A DNA stretch of 64,000 nt, from contig CM043702.1 of NCBI GenBank assembly GCA_023935145.1, forward strand, positions 105,864,088 to 105,928,087, given 5' to 3'. Below, piece by piece: positions 34,130-45,880 of the stretch (the first letter of the stretch is position 1; each line of letters starts with the position of its first letter). The DNA comes from Bretschneidera sinensis (lineage: Eukaryota > Streptophyta > Magnoliopsida > Brassicales > Akaniaceae). Made by a program: the position numbers and the translations under genes. A model generated the notes under the pieces. It was not told where the DNA came from. It did no database searches and saw only the letters and a program-made list of their open reading frames with translations.

Positions 34130-34609
34130 TGATGTGAACCCATTGAATGGAAATCCCTTGAACCCACAATGAAATTGAAACTTACCCAAGAAAGCCAAGA
34201 ATCAAGTCAAGATAATCTAGACCAGTTGAAATCTTGTTTCAAGAACCTAGATTCGATGAGAACGCCACAAATGATTTGCCTTTGATAAGTTCTTAGTTCA
34301 CTCAAGAACAAGTAAAGAAAACTGAAAATTCTCTATGAAGAAAACTTCATTCACGTTCAACTTACCCTCAAAATATGGCTAAAAGTGTTTTTGTACCCCT
34401 CCATGAAACCCTAGGGCCGAATAAGGCCTACATCAATTAAAAGACATGGGCTGAACATCTTCAAGACTAAAACATCCTAAACGACACGCTTATAGCTAAC
34501 AAAAGAAGTCCATTCAATGAATTAAAGAGGCCCAAATGCCTGCAACCATAAAAATATAAAATAGCCCCACATGCCTATACTTAATGAAATAAAAAGTCTA
34601 CACAAAAGT
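34130..34609 (-). repeat. 5' LTR of element C, first part
   Basis: It matches 22682-23165 and 58330-58810. It breaks off in CTACACAAAA at the nested stack F/B/E and resumes at 56437 with AAACCACTAGG. Confidence 0.8.
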
Positions 34610-34612
34610 TGT

Positions 34613-35499
34613 TGATATGATCCACGTCAAGAACTAAGAAATTAATGGATCAAGAAGACTTCCAAGATCGTCTAGATATAGATTTATGTGAGACCGCGAC
34701 CCGTTGCTTATGTTGAAGTAAGAACCTTGGTATAATGAAGACTGAGAACGGGCCAAAGACTAAAACCGCGACCCGTTGCTTATATTGAAGCAAGAACCTT
34801 GGTATAATGAAGATGCCACAATCAATTATGGAAGGATTGATTGATAAGTCGAAGATGAATGCCACGGAAACTCCAATAAGTTCAGAAGTTCTAAAAGAAC
34901 CAAAGAGAATTTTCTCTCACAAGTATGAATCAAATCTGAATTGTTTTATTCCAAAAAAGCTAATGGCTATTTAAATATATGAGAATTTGTAACCAATTAG
35001 GAAAAAGAAAACTAAGAAATAGGAAATAAACCTAAATAGAATTCTGGTAGGAATAGGAAACTAAGAAATAGGAAATAAACCAAAATAGAATTCTGGTAAC
35101 CTAAAATCCAAATAAGGAAAGTACCTAACTTAGAATGCAAGCCTTATAATTCAACAATTAAATTAATAAGGAAACAATTAAAAAAAAAAGGTAATAAGTA
35201 AAATTCCAGCCTGCCATTTTCCTTGATGAGCCAACCAAAACGAGTAAGTCTCCAATTTTGGGAAACTAAGATTTTAATTCACCATCTTGAGTTGTTGGGT
35301 TATTCCAAAGCTTGAATTATGGAACTCATCCTTGTGGATCACGAATAGCATCATCCTTTGGCCCCCAAAGATGATTCTTAGCCCAAATGTGTTGAATCAA
35401 CCTATTAAGAGTTTCTTTGAACCTTTTAGCTCGAGCCCTTGTAACTGGTCCAATTGAAACTTGATAGGAAGATGCCATTTGTTAGTTGTGTCCTCATCA
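34613..35499 (-). repeat. 3' LTR of element B
   Basis: 887 bp on the minus strand from TGATGAGGAC (35499) to ATATCA (34613). The pol frame continues about 100 bases into it, to a stop at 35397. Confidence 0.85.
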
Positions 35500-36700
35500 T
35501 TCCCTTCCTCTTGAAAAGGATTTGTCTTCAAATCATCACCTATATCAAAAGGTCTTAAATTAGAAACATTGAAAGTGGTGCTGACATTGTACTCACCTGG
35601 CAAACCTAATTTATATGCCTTGTCATTGATGCGCTCAAGGACAGAAAAAGGCCCATCTTCTCTAGGAAGTAACTTTGAACGCCTTTGTGTCAGAAATCTT
35701 TCTTTCCTCATGTGTAACCAAACCCAATCTTCAAGTTGAAAAATTAGCTGTCGGCGACCTTTGTTAGCTTATTTTGCATATTGTTCTGTTTACCTCTCAA
35801 CATTTAGTCTTGCCTTTTCATGTATCTGCTTAATAAATTTAGCCTTTTTTCTTTCCATCCAAGTTAGCATGTTCAGATATAGGTAATGGTGTTAAATCCA
35901 ATGGAGTTAAAGGATTAAAACCATAAACAATTTCAAATGGTGAAAACTTCATAGCAGAATGAACAGCACGATTATAAGCAAACTCAACATGTGGTAAACA
36001 CTCTTCCCAAGTTTAGATGTTCTGTTTAAAAATAGTCCTCAACAAAGTAGACAAAGTCCTATTCACTACTTCAGTTTGACCATCAGTTTGTGGGTGACAA
36101 GTAGTAGAAAGTAATAGCTTAGCCCATAACTTATACCACAAAGTCTTCCAAGAGTAACTCAAGAACTTAGTGTTTCTATCCGAAACTATTGTTCTAGGCA
36201 TATCATGTAATCTCACAATTTCTCGAAAGAACAAATTAGCAAAATTGGAAGCATCATCAGTTTTGTGACATGGAATAAAATGTGTCATCTTAGAAAATCT
36301 ATCCACAACCACAAAAATTGAATCTCTACCACCTTTAGACCTAGGTATACCTAACATAAAGTCCATCAAAATATCTATCCAAGGCTCATTAGGAATGGGC
36401 AGTGATGTATATAAGCCATGGGGTTACACTCGAGATTTTACCTGCCTACATGTGACACATCTACCACAAATTCTCTCAATATCTCTTTTCATGTGTGGCC
36501 AATAGAAGTGTTCTTGTAAAATGGCTAAGGTTACTTAGCAACTCCAAAGTGACCCATTAAACCTCCTCTATGGGATTCCCTTACTAACAAATCACGCAAA
36601 GAGCAATTCGGTACTCATAACTTATTCTCCCGAAATAAGAAACCTTCGTGCCTAAAGAACTTACCCACTGCATTTTTCTCACAAGCCCGAAACCCCTCAC
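35397..36700 (-). pseudogene. pol: Integrase and pol tail of element B
   Basis: The integrase core is open at 36013-36369: [25 protein letters not shown] text, IVSDRNTKF and [16 protein letters not shown]. These hold the three acidic residues. The zinc-binding end (about 36500-36620, LVRESHRGGLMGHFG) is broken by stops. The tail (35397-35711) has GPFSVLERINDKAYKL and EYNVSTTFNVSNLRPF and enters the 3' LTR. It shows what gypsy-1 and C have lost. Confidence 0.82.
35500..35512 (-). other. Polypurine tract of element B
   Basis: AAGAGGAAGGGAA on the minus strand abuts the 3' LTR, matching the tract of gypsy-1. Confidence 0.75.
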
Positions 36701-38372
36701 AAAAATCGGTGTATGAAGGATACAATTCTTTAATGTACTCAAAACCAAGTAACTTTGCATCTAGAGTAGAAATTAATACGTACCTTTGAGAAAGTGCATC
36801 TACAACGATGTTTTCTTTACCTTGCTTGTATTGAATGACATATGAAAATGTCTTGATGAAGTCTAACCATCATGTATGTCTCCTACTCAACTTGTGTTGA
36901 CCTTTTATATGCTTCAAGGACTCATGATTGGTGTGAATCACGAACTCCTTAGGCGAAAGATAGTGTTGCCATGTTTCCAATGCTCGAACCAACGCATAAA
37001 ATTCTTTATCATAAGTAAGATAGTTTAAAGCTGCTACACTTAATTTCTCACTAAAATATGCGATTGGTCTTCCTCTTTGCATAAGAACTGCGCCGATACC
37101 CAAACCTGAAGCATCACATTCAATTTCAAAGGTTTTAGTAAAATCATGCAAAGCAAGTAAAGGAGCATGAGTTAATTTTTCTTTGATCAATTGGAACGCC
37201 TTCTCTTGCTCGTCTCCCCATTTGAATTCAACGTGCTTCTTGATGACTTCGGTAAGCGGTGCGACAATACTGCTAAAGTCTTTCATGAACCTCCTCTAAA
37301 AACTAGCAAGTTCATGAAAACTACGAACTTGACTTGCACTCGTGGGACTTGGCCATTCTTTAATTGCACAGATCTTTTCTTCATCAACATGTATTCATTG
37401 TGCACTCACAAAAAAACCAAGAAACATAAGCTTATCGGTGTAAAAAGTGCACCTCTTCAAGTTAGCAAACAACTTCTCTTTTCTAAGCACATCCAAAACT
37501 GATTTTAAATGTACAACATGATCATTAAAGTTTGTGCTAACGAATCTACCTATAAAAGCTCGCAAAACATGGTTCATTAATCTCATGAAGGTACTTGGTG
37601 CATTTGTTAGTCCAAATGGCATAACTAACAACTCATAAAAACCATATTTCGTTTTAAAAGATGTTTTCCATTCATCACCCTCTTTCATTCTTATTTGATG
37701 ATATCCACTTTTTAAATCAATTTTAGAGAATACACATGCACCATACAGTTCATCTAGCATATCATCTAAATGAGAAATAGGATGTCGATACTTTATCGTT
37801 ATATTGTTGACTGCTCGGCAATCAACGCACATTCTCCACGTCCTATCCTTTTTAGGAACCAAAATCATCGGAACAGCGCACGGGCTCATGCTTTCTCTTA
37901 CGTATCCTGTTTCCATCAATTCACTAACCTGCCTTTATAGCTCCTTTATCTCATCGGGATTGCTTCGATAGGCTGGTTGGTTTGGAATTGTAGCACCGAG
38001 CACAAAATCAATTTGATGTTCAATTCCTCGAATAGGAGGTAAGCCATGTGGAATCTCCTCGGGAAATATATCATCAAACTCCTGTAAAAGAGAAACAACA
38101 GAACTAGGCAAAGATGAGTCAAATTGGTTAGTGTTTAACGCCTCTTTGTACAAAAATATAATCATTGGTTGATTTAAAATCATCACTCTTTTTACTTTAC
38201 TCGTTCTTGCATAGAAATTTGTTTTTCTCTCAATGACCGAATCAACTCTCTTATTTTCTCTCTGAATTTTTTCGGCCTCTCTCATTTTCTCTTTCTGATT
38301 TTCATTCATTCTTTTTTTCTCACTCTCTTTTTGTAACCTCACTTGATCTTTATAAACCTGCTTTGGTGTCAA
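36701..38372 (-). pseudogene. pol: Reverse transcriptase and RNase H of element B, catalytic box deleted
   Basis: The RT is mostly open: 37395-37919 contains [19 protein letters not shown] and [12 protein letters not shown]. At 37538/37539, RAFIGRFV runs straight into STNFNDHVV: 30 bases that hold YFDDILIY in gypsy-1 are missing, in frame. Without these Asp residues it cannot polymerise. RNase H (36870-37286) has [25 protein letters not shown] and [10 protein letters not shown]. Stops at 37936, 37393 and near 37297. Confidence 0.85.
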
Positions 38373-39031
38373 AGGAACTAGAGTGATTGCTCTTTGATTT
38401 CTTACAAACGAATATTTGTTGGTGAAGCCATCATGCTTAACACGCCGATCGAATTGCCAGCCTGCATCGGAACTACATCACACAAAACTTCATCTTCATA
38501 TTTTCCAATCCGGAAGGAAACTAACACCTGTTTGTTCACCCTCACTTCACCACTATCATTGAGCCATTGCAACTTGTAAGGCCGAGGATGTTTAATTGTT
38601 GGCAGCCCTAATTTCTCAACCATTGTAGTGCTAGCAACGTTAGTACAACTACCTCCATCAATAATCACACTACATACCTTGTTTTGCACGTGGCATCTAG
38701 TATGAAAGATGTTTTCTCGCTGTACTTCGTCATCTTCTTTGATTTGCACACTTAGAGCTCTCCTTGTAACCAACAATTCTTCTTGGGCAGTGTATCCCTC
38801 ATCTTCAACTCTCTCTCCCCTAGGTTGAACTCTCTCCCTCCTACGCATATTAAGAGCATTTTGTTACTGCTCCACACGTGATTTCTTTACCCGATCAATC
38901 CACTCATGAACCTGTTCCATCTCCATTCTCAACACTATCCTCATCTCACCCATTAAAGCCTCCATGAGCAACTTCGGATCACCTTCTCCCTATGTATCTC
39001 CGAAATTATTTTTGTTCTTGTTGTCCAACAT
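38373..39031 (-). pseudogene. gag: Gag-protease fusion of element B, most of Gag deleted
   Basis: The ATG at 39031 (MLDNKNKNN) matches the Gag start of gypsy-1. After RERVQPRGERVEDE the frame passes at about 38796-38802 directly into EELLVTRRALSVQIKEDD, which in gypsy-1 follows the zinc knuckle. Some 930 bases of capsid and nucleocapsid are gone, joined at GATGAG-like text common to both sides. The protease (VIIDGGSCTNVASTTM) is open until about 38402. Stops: near 38995 and 38868. Confidence 0.82.
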
Positions 39032-39488
39032 GTTTGCTATAAAAATAAAGTTAGCAAAAAAAAGGAACAAAAGGACCTCACACACTCCCTCATATGTTTC
39101 ACTGAAAGAATGAGTCACTCAATTTCACTCGTGTTTTTACACAAAAATTAGATTGGCTTTTACCCTCTTATATGCTCACCACTCTTACATTTTTCTACTC
39201 GTAATAATCCTCTATAGGTTCTTATCAAACTAACCGAATAAGTATCAAAGTTTCCAGCAATAATTCACTAATAACTCACAAAGAAATTCGGATTTAAAGG
39301 CTAGAATACAAGGAAACAAAGATGAGAAATTGAAACAATAATTGAAATGATTGAATCTAAATATCACACACCTTTTTTTCACATTTTTTTTTCCTAAACT
39401 GGAAATTCATTCTTTTTTTTTAATTTCATTTTTTTCACGTTTTTTTTTATGAATCAAAACAAAAGATAAGCAAACCTGCAACTAGAAG
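39032..39488 (-). other. Leader of element B
   Basis: Non-coding, similar to 2245-2709 of gypsy-1, with T runs broken by CACG near 39370-39450. Confidence 0.7.
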
Positions 39489-39500
39489 GCTCTGATACCA
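39489..39500 (-). other. Primer binding site of element B
   Basis: The reverse complement reads TGGTATCAGAGC, two bases from the 5' LTR. Confidence 0.88.
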
Positions 39501-39502
39501 AC

Positions 39503-40264
39503 TTATATGATCCACACCAAGAACTAAGAAATTGATGGATCAAGAAGACTTCCAAGATCGTCTAGATGCAGATTTATGTGAGACCGCGACCCGTTGCTTA
39601 TGTTGAAGCAAGAACCTTGGTATAATGAAGACTAAGACCGCGATCCGTTGCTTATATTGAAGCAAGAACCTTGGTATAATGAAGACTTCACAATCAATTA
39701 TGGAAGGATTGATTGATAAGTCGAAGATAAACGCCACGGAAACTCCGATAAGTTCAGAAGTTCTAAAAGAACCAAAGAGAATTTTCTCTCACAAGTATGA
39801 ATCAAATCTTAATTGTTTTATTCCAAAAAGCCAATGGCTATTTAAATACATGAGAATTCATAACCAATTAGAAAAAGGACAACTAAGAAATAGGAAATAA
39901 ACCTAAATGGAATTCTGGTAGGAATAGGAAACTACGAAATATGAAATAAACCTAAATAGAATTCTAGTAACCTAAAATCCAAATAAGGAAAGTATCTAAC
40001 TTGGCATGCAAGCCTTATAATTCAGCAATTAAATAAATAAGGAAACAATTAAAAAAAAGGTAATAAGTAAAATTACAGCCTGCCATTTTCCTTAATGAGC
40101 CAACCAAAACGAGTAAATCTCCAATTTTAGGAAACTAAGATTTCAATTCACCATCTTGAGTTGCTGGGTTATTCCAAAGCTTGAATTATAGAAACTCATC
40201 CTTGTGGATCATGTATAGCATCATCCTTGGGCCCCCAAAGATGGTTCTTAGCCCAAATGTGTTT
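39503..40264 (-). repeat. 5' LTR of element B, first part (rest at 54074-54184)
   Basis: It matches 34613-35370. Its second base is T instead of G. It breaks at E and resumes at 54074 with TGTTGAATCAACC, ending TCCTCATCA at 54184, the LTR start on the minus strand. Confidence 0.82.
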
Positions 40265-40990
40265 TGTTGATACCAAAAATTGTTGGTGCTAACGTGGCCT
40301 GGAAGCTAACATGGCCTGGTCGAGGACTTGACCTGAGTGGGGACTTGACCTGGTTGAGGGCTCGACCTGAGCAGGGACTTGGCCTGGATCCTGCACAAGG
40401 GTGAACTGAAGGCCCTCGGAAGGAGGGGAGAGGGAGACCTCCGAAGGCACTCCGATGCTTGAGTCAGCAACGATCTTTAGGGAGAAGTCAAGGGCTCAAA
40501 AGAAGCCGAGGGCCTAAGTGTGTTAAGTGCGAGTGCGGGTGTATATGAATATCTGGTGAAGTCCATACCTTGGCCCATTTATAGGCGTCTGCTGGCGAGG
40601 TGGTCATGATGGCGGGTTCGGGTGATAGTGCGGTCGTAGGGCAGCTGCAGGGTGGCTGTCAGTCTACAGGGTGGCTGATAGCTTTGTAGGGTGGCTGGCG
40701 ACTGTAGGGCGGCTGACGACCGTAAAGGGAGATCCCATCGTAGGTTTGCTGGGCCGTCCTTCTCAGGCTTGGAGACTTCGTTGGGCCGGAGAGTATGTGG
40801 ATCGCTCACCTAGCCTGGGGAGGTCACTAGGCCTGTAGGGTCCTTTTGGGGCATTCGGTTAGGTTTGAGGCTTGTTTGATCCTAAGCCAGCTGGGCCGGT
40901 ATGGGTCGGAGCAGGCCGTTTGTCGAGCTCGGGCACTTGGAGTATTTTGGGCCTAGAGTGTTCTAGGCTAGAGGATTTTGGGCCACATCA
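40265..40990 (-). repeat. 3' LTR of element E
   Basis: 726 bp, matching 53376-54073, plus-strand ends TGTTGATACC and CACATCA. A TATAAATG box on the minus strand at 40576-40583 is kept in the other copy. Confidence 0.88.
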
Positions 40991-41008
40991 CAGGCCCCCC
41001 ACTTCCTC
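40991..41008 (-). other. Polypurine tract of element E
   Basis: GAGGAAGTGGGGGGCCTG on the minus strand abuts the 3' LTR. Confidence 0.8.
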
Positions 41009-41086
41009 GAGTACATTTATGTGCTGGAGGAAGTTATTTGTTGGGGCGGGCTCTTAGTCGGGCCCAGGACATGCGTGAGAGCCGGA

Positions 41087-41990
41087 CCATTACTACTTAA
41101 GAGGGCATCTTGGAACCGCAAGACTAGTTATACGTTTGGGCGGTTGTCCTTGGTAATTGGAGCGTTACTTTCGGGAGGTGAAAGGTCGGCTGGAGAAGTG
41201 GAACGTTTCCTCTTTTTCCGTTGCTGCATTTATTCCTCTTCGTCAAGTGTGTTTTCTTTTCTTATAAATTCGAGTCTCTGATACCTTGTGTTTTAAGTGA
41301 CTTTAGTTTTTGAATAGTTTGAGAAGGAGTCACCACTTTCTTATAGGAGAGCCGAGGGTAATGACCACAGAGGGGGAGGGGGGTTATCAACCTCTCGAGG
41401 GTTTTATGGAAGCCAAAGAGGAGGACAAAACTACCTTAGAGGAGGATCTTGGTTCGACTACCATGGTCTTCTCCTTGATTTCGAACGGGGGTTAGGACCT
41501 CTTTCAAATTCCGAGTGGAGGCAATAACCTCTTCTAGATTCCGAGTGGGAGCTGGGAGGATTCCTTGCACCGAGGCTTTCTCCGTTTCAAGGGACGGAAG
41601 AAGAAGAGGGACACGGTCAACCCCAAAGGAGTACCATGGATTCATTTATGATCCGGGGTGCTGTGTCTCTGGATGGTGGGCTTCTTGACCCCTTGAGCGT
41701 ATTGGAACAGAAGAAGGAGAGGGGATGAGGAGGGCATCTGGGCCTAGGGCTGTACCTGCTAGGTGAGCGCCTTCAGTCTCAGGCTCACGCCAAGAGCTTT
41801 TTAGCCTGAAGAGGGTGTGGGAGCTTGTCACCAGCACTGTCCGAGAGGTCGAGCATTTTAACATTTTCTTTGTACTTCGAGGTTGTTAGGGCCCTTTTTA
41901 GTTTGTACTTCGAGGCTGTTAGTTGTAATCCTCTGAATTAATAAAATGTCTTTCCTTTCAATCTTTTCTTTGCACGATGCGTTTGCCTTT
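41087..41990 (+). repeat. Module 1 of a duplicated unit in E
   Basis: It aligns with 42500-43270. Shared marks: GGAGCGTTACTTTCGG / GAAAGTAACGCCGC-like start, a TATAAAT box (41259-41265 here), TGTGTTTTAAGTGA-like text, and an end with two TTGTACTTCGAGG words and AATAAAAT (41941-41948). The layout TATA to poly(A)-like signal suggests a former plus-strand transcription unit, but no frame is convincingly coding. Confidence 0.55.
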
Positions 41991-42124
41991 CATACTTTAG
42001 TTGATAAAGAAAACTTTGATTTGATAAAACAAACTTGATTCCAGGCCCTAAGGCCGAACCTTAATAACATAGATTAGTTCCTCGAACTTTTTGGATTATC
42101 AAACCGACCGATTGGCGAGACTCA

Positions 42125-42480
42125 TACTTTTTGGAGAGCCATTGGAGAATCATACTGAGTGATAAATAAGGCTCAGTAATTGGAGAACCGTACCGAGCGA
42201 TCGAAATGGGCTCGGACTTTTGGAGAACCGTTGGAGAATCATGCCGAGCGATAGACAAGGCTTAGACTTTTGGAGAATCATGCTGAGCGATAGACGAGAC
42301 TCGGACTTTTGGAGAACCGTTGGAGAATCATGCCGAGCGATAGACGAGGCTCAAACTTATGGAGAACCGTTGGAGAATCGTGCTGAGAGATAGACAAGGC
42401 TCGGTCTTTTGGAGAACCGTTAGAGAATCGTGCCAAGCGATAGATAAGGCTTGGTCTTTTGGAGAGTTTGAGTCCATATC
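42125..42480 (+). repeat. Tandem array 1, about 39- and 50-bp units
   Basis: About six or seven units of the form CCGAGCG, about 10 bases, GGCTCGGACTTTTGGAGAA. CCGAGC and GCTCGG can pair within a unit. Unit starts near 42243, 42281, 42331, 42381 and 42431 give spacings of about 38 and 50. Confidence 0.75.
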
Positions 42481-42499
42481 ACAGGGCTTCTAGAATTTG

Positions 42500-43380
42500 C
42501 AGGGTCAAACTTGCTTTAACTAGCCGCTTTTGAAAGTAACGCCGCTGCCTTCGAAAGGCGAAAAGTCGTCTGGAGAAACGAAGAGTCTCCTCGAAATCGT
42601 AAAACCGTATTTAATTTGTATCACTAAGCGTGTTTCCTGGACTTATAAATAGGGTTCTCTGACATCTTGCATTTTAAGCAGAAACAAGTTTAGTTCCTGA
42701 GATGAAGAGAGCGAGAGAAAAGCACTTCTTGAGGATAGCGATTATCAACGGTCACTAAGGTTCGGGTTTCTTCCTGACTTCGAGTGGGGACACGGGCTTC
42801 TTCTAGACTCCGAGCGGAGTCGAGGGAAAAGGAGTGTCGTGTCTCTGGAAGAGGGGCCCCTCGTGCCCCGATTTGCTTTGGAACCGAAGAAGATGAGGGG
42901 CGGGGGCTGCTTACTCTGAGTTCTTGGAAGTTGAGAGTAAGGCAGCGTCTGTTCTTCTGGTGGCAGCAGAGGGATTAGTGTTGCCCTCTTCTTCGGTTTC
43001 GAGAGCGGGCGGAGTGAGGGCTTCCTGAACCTGGGGTTGATCATAGTGGTTAACACTAACAGTCTCAGGTTCGCACCGGCTCTTTTGGGATTGTGCCAAG
43101 AACTTTTCAGCCTTAAGCGGGTAAGGGAGTTTGTAACCGGCGCGGCCAAAGGGGTCTGCAGTTGTATTTTTTCCTTGTACTTCGAGGCCGTTAAGGTCCT
43201 CTTTTACTTGTACTTCGAGGTTGTTAGTTGTAGTAATTTGATTTTTAATGAAATATCTTTTCTTATTCCCTGTCTTCATATAATATCTTTGCCTTCTATA
43301 CTTGTATAGTTCAATTACAGATTGTGAGTTGAGAGGGAGGGGATTCAAAGCTCCCCCCTAACTTGGAGTAGTCTTGTGTA
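42500..43380 (+). repeat. Module 2 of the duplicated unit in E
   Basis: Diverged copy of module 1. TATAAATA at 42642-42649, CTTGCATTTTAAGCAG near 42665, two TTGTACTTCGAGG words near 43175 and 43211. Each module is followed by a tandem array, so module plus array seem to have been duplicated together. The open frames on either strand are short and not conserved between modules. Confidence 0.55.
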
Positions 43381-43429
43381 GTGTCTTTGTATGGCTGAGC
43401 TCGGATTTCCATGGGTAGATAGTCTGAGC

Positions 43430-45485
43430 GTATGCAACGCAGCTCATACGCTCGAACTTTTTGGAGATTCGACCGAGCGTTGACAAGGCTCGGATTTCCA
43501 GAGAAATGTGCCGAGCATATGCAACGCAGCTCATACGCTCGGACTTTTTAGAGATTAGACCGAACGTTGACAAGGCTCGGATTTTCTGGAGAAATGTGCT
43601 GAGCGTATGCAACGCAGCTCATACGCTCAGACTTTTTGGAGATTCGACCGAGCGTTGACAAGGCTCGGATTTTCTGGAGAAATATACCGAGCGTATGCAA
43701 CGCAGCTCATACGCTCGGACTTTTTGGAGATTCGACCGAGCGTTGATAAGGCTCGGATTTTCTGGGGAAATGTGCCGAGCATATGCAACGCTGCCCATAC
43801 GCTTGGACTTTTTGGAGATTCGACCAAGCGTTTGCAAGGCTCGGATTTTCTGGAGAAATATGCCGAGCGTATGCAACGCAGCTCATACGCTCTGACTTTT
43901 TAGAGATTCGACCGAGCGTTGATATGGCTCGGATTTTCTTGAGAAATATGCCGAGCGTATGCAACGCAGCTCATACGCTCGGACTTTTTAGAGATTCGAT
44001 CGAGCGTTGATAAGGCTCAGATTTTCTGGAGAAATGGGCCGAGCGTATGCAACGCAGCTCATACGCTTGGACTTTTTAAAGATTCGACCGAGCATTGACA
44101 AGGCTCGGATTTCTGGAGAAATGTGTTGAGCGTATGCAACGCAGCTCATACGCTTGGACTTTTTGGAGATTCGACCGAGCGTTGGCAAGACTTGGATTTT
44201 CTGGAGAAATATACCGAGCGTATGCAACGCAGCTCATACGCTCGGACTTTTTGGAGATTCGACCGAGCGTTGATAAGGCTCAGATTTTCTGGAGAAATAT
44301 GCCAAGCGTTGATAAGGCTCGGATTTTCTGGAGAAATATGTCGAGCGTATGCAATGCAGCTCAGACGTTCGGACTTTTTGGAGATTCGACCGAGTGTTGA
44401 CAAGGCTCGGATTTCTGGAAAAATGTGCCGAGCGTATGCAACACAGCTCATACGTTCGGACTTTTTGGAGATTCGACCGAGCGTTGACAAGACTCAAATT
44501 TTTTGGAGAAATATGCCGAGCGTATGCAACGCGGCTCATACTCTCGAACTTTTTGGAGATTCGACCGAGCGTTGATAAGGCTTGGATTTTTTAGGGAAAT
44601 GTGTCAAGTGTATGCAACGCAGCTCATACGCTCTGACTTTTTGGAGATTCGACTGAGTGTTGACAAGGCTCGGATTTTCTGGAAAAATATGCCGAGCGTA
44701 TGGAACGCAGCTCATACGCTCGGACTTTTTGGAGATTCGACCGAGCGTTGATAAGACTCGGATTTTATGGAGAAATGAGTCGAGTGTATGCAACGCAGCT
44801 CATACGCTCGGACTTTTTGGAGATTCAACCGAGTGTTGACAAGGCTCGGATTTCTGGAGAAATGTGTTGAGCGTATGCAATGCAGCTCATATACTCGGAC
44901 TTTTTGGAGATTCGACTGAGTGTTGGCAAGGCTTGGATTTTCTGGAGAAATATGCCGAGCGTGTGCAACGTAGCTCATACGCTCGGACTTTTTGGAGATT
45001 CGACCGAGCATTGATAAGGCTTAGATTATCTGGAGAAATATGCCGAGCATATGCAATGTAGCTCATATGCTCAGACTTTTTGGAGATTCGACCGAGAGCT
45101 GACAAGGCTCGGATTTCCGAAGAAATATGTCGAGCGTATGCAACGCAGCTCATACGTTTGGACTTTTTGGATATTCGACCGAGCGTTGACAAGGCTCGGA
45201 TTTTCTGGAGAAATATGCCGAGCGTATGCAACGCAGCTCATACGCTCGAACTTTTTGGAGATTCGACCGAGTGTTGATAAGACTCGGATTTTCTGGGGAA
45301 ATGTACCGAGTGTATGCAACGCAGCTCATACGCTCGGACTTTTTGGAGATTCGACCGAGTATTGACAAGGCTCAGATTTTCTAGAGAAATATGCCGAGCG
45401 TATGCAACGCAGCTCATACGCTCATAACTTTTGGAGATTCGACCGAGAGTTGATAAGGCTCGAATTTCTGGAGAACTGTGCCGAG
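43430..45485. repeat. Tandem array 2, about 23 units of about 88 bp, each with hairpins
   Basis: Every unit has two sub-units of about 50 and 38 bp, both of the form CCGAGCG ... GCTCGG ... TTTT.GGAGA. In a typical unit CCGAGCGTATG (43687-43697) pairs with CATACGCTCGG (43708-43718) across a 10-base loop; a second, 6-bp hairpin pairs CCGAGC with GCTCGG. Units differ by point changes, one or two bases in length, and one extra half unit near 44300. Long frames on both strands come from the repeat and are not genes. Confidence 0.92.
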
Positions 45486-45739
45486 ACTTCAGTACTTGAA
45501 ATAAATCATGAGCCTGGTCCCTTTCCTCTTTTGGGCTTTTTAGAGCATTTCTATCCTTGGCCCATGGGTTTCTTCCCGTTGGGTGTATTAAACGTTGGCT
45601 GCCCAGAGGGTGACGCGTTAGGCAGATCGAAGGGCAGGCTATGATGACAGCTGGCACGATGATGCCTTGGGAATATCAGGAGGCGTGTCCTTTCATCTGA
45701 CGCGCGGATGGACGTTTCTTGATTCTGGTGCCCCCCAGC

Positions 45740-45747
45740 TTCTATAT
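45740..45747 (+). promoter_or_regulatory. TATA box of the opposite-strand gene in E
   Basis: CTATATAAGAG, about 140 bases before the ATG at 45881. It is the third TATA-like box on this strand in the 7-kb region. Confidence 0.5.
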
Positions 45748-45880
45748 AAGAGAGTTCCTTCTTTACTTGATCTTCACTTCGCGAGTTTGAGAGATCCTGA
45801 GTTAGCGTATCTGGGGAGCTTGAGAGTGCTCGGTGTATTTAGGAGTCTTCCATAGAAACTAGTCTCTCTTTCTAGGTGAG

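Noticed and set aside
41310..41495. 61-codon plus-strand frame after the TATA box of module 1
   Set aside because: Short and not kept in module 2, so coding is not supported.
42745..43149. 134-codon minus-strand frame in module 2
   Set aside because: Low-complexity, rich in Arg, Ser and Pro, and not matched by a similar frame in module 1.
43430..45485. CRISPR-like array
   Set aside because: There are no unique spacers: the whole 88-bp unit repeats, and the setting is a plant retrotransposon.
43358..45657. Many open frames of 60-150 codons on both strands in array 2
   Set aside because: They follow the 88-bp repeat in several frames at once, have no protein similarity I recognise, and overlap each other. 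They arise from the repeat.
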